Source of the DNA: an uncultured Collinsella sp.
GTDB lineage: Bacteria > Actinomycetota > Coriobacteriia > Coriobacteriales > Coriobacteriaceae
DNA: 6,992 bases
Direction: 5' to 3'
Assembly (NCBI GenBank): GCA_905197585.1
Contig: CAJJZO010000094.1
Location: 1-6,992 of the forward strand
The notes under the pieces were generated by a model that saw only the letters and a program-made list of their open reading frames with translations, was not told where the DNA came from and did not search any database. The translations under genes were made by a program, and so were the position numbers. Shown here in pieces: positions 6,864 to 6,992 of the stretch. Each line of letters opens with the position of its first letter. Position 1 is the first letter of the stretch.

Positions 6864-6992
6864 TAGCGCACCTCGCTAGAATCGACGCCGGGCACGCGGC
6901 GGCAGGAATACTCGTCCGTGGCAAACTTGGGCACTTGCACGGTCTCGAGCTCGCGGGCAAGCGCAGCCGAAAGCTCGATGCCGGCGGCGCGG
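6863..6992 (-). CDS. 3' end of an upstream gene, possibly the FAD-binding subunit
   Basis: The last 42 codons of a gene cut by the window edge, ending in TAA that shares one base with the ATG of the hydroxylase gene. The visible residues include ELSAALARELETVQVP, then KFATDEYSCRRVPGV, and the tail ends SSEVR. A helix followed by an EYxxRR-like segment resembles the C-terminus of flavoprotein subunits of molybdenum hydroxylases, where a Tyr-Arg pair is common near the end. The downstream protein has no FAD domain of its own, so this fits. Too little is visible to be sure; another accessory gene of such clusters is possible. Translational coupling with the next gene is clear from the overlap. 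The call of a coding region is firmer than the product. Confidence 0.6.
   Translation of the reverse strand, partial: RAAGIELSAALARELETVQVPKFATDEYSCRRVPGVDSSEVR

Noticed and set aside
6478..6960. 160-codon minus-strand frame over the 5' end of the hydroxylase
   Set aside because: It is an out-of-frame reading across the gene junction. The frame ending in TAA at 6863 fits the coupled upstream gene better, and the hydroxylase frame carries the iron-sulfur motifs.

Overview
The window is a GC-rich bacterial chromosome segment in which every gene I can support is read leftward (minus strand). The proteins and codon use (strong G/C at third positions) suggest a high-GC actinobacterial gut anaerobe. 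The ClpX, ClpP and trigger factor sequences look Coriobacteriia-like and Collinsella is my best guess, but that is an impression and not a search result.

Right part (about 4032-6992): a large gene for a molybdenum hydroxylase of the xanthine dehydrogenase/aldehyde oxidoreductase family. It fuses the two [2Fe-2S] domains to the molybdopterin-binding domains in one 943-residue chain and lacks a FAD domain. Just upstream is the last 42 codons of another gene, cut by the window edge. Its stop codon overlaps the hydroxylase start by one base, so the two are probably co-translated. A FAD-binding subunit is the most sensible guess for the partial gene. A GC-rich hairpin with a T-run ends this unit at about 3978-4002.

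Middle (about 3717-3977): a tRNA-Leu with anticodon UAG and an encoded CCA end, with an extended -10 promoter candidate upstream and a cUUCGg hairpin downstream. A weak promoter candidate for the next gene follows.

Left part (220-3716): the conserved protein quality-control cluster tig-clpP-clpX. Trigger factor catches nascent chains at the ribosome. ClpX unfolds tagged or regulatory substrates and feeds them to the ClpP serine protease. clpP and clpX are one base apart. tig and clpP are separated by 163 bases containing an 11-bp perfect inverted repeat that may partly uncouple clpPX from tig. A clear intrinsic terminator lies 21 bases after clpX. The last 160 bases to the left edge carry no supported gene, only a hairpin at the very edge and leader-like sequence pointing leftward.

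I see no insertion sequence, CRISPR array, phage gene or obvious defence system. The most accessory-looking item is the fused molybdenum hydroxylase. The remaining items of interest concern start codons, inter-gene hairpins and a family-atypical insert in ClpX.
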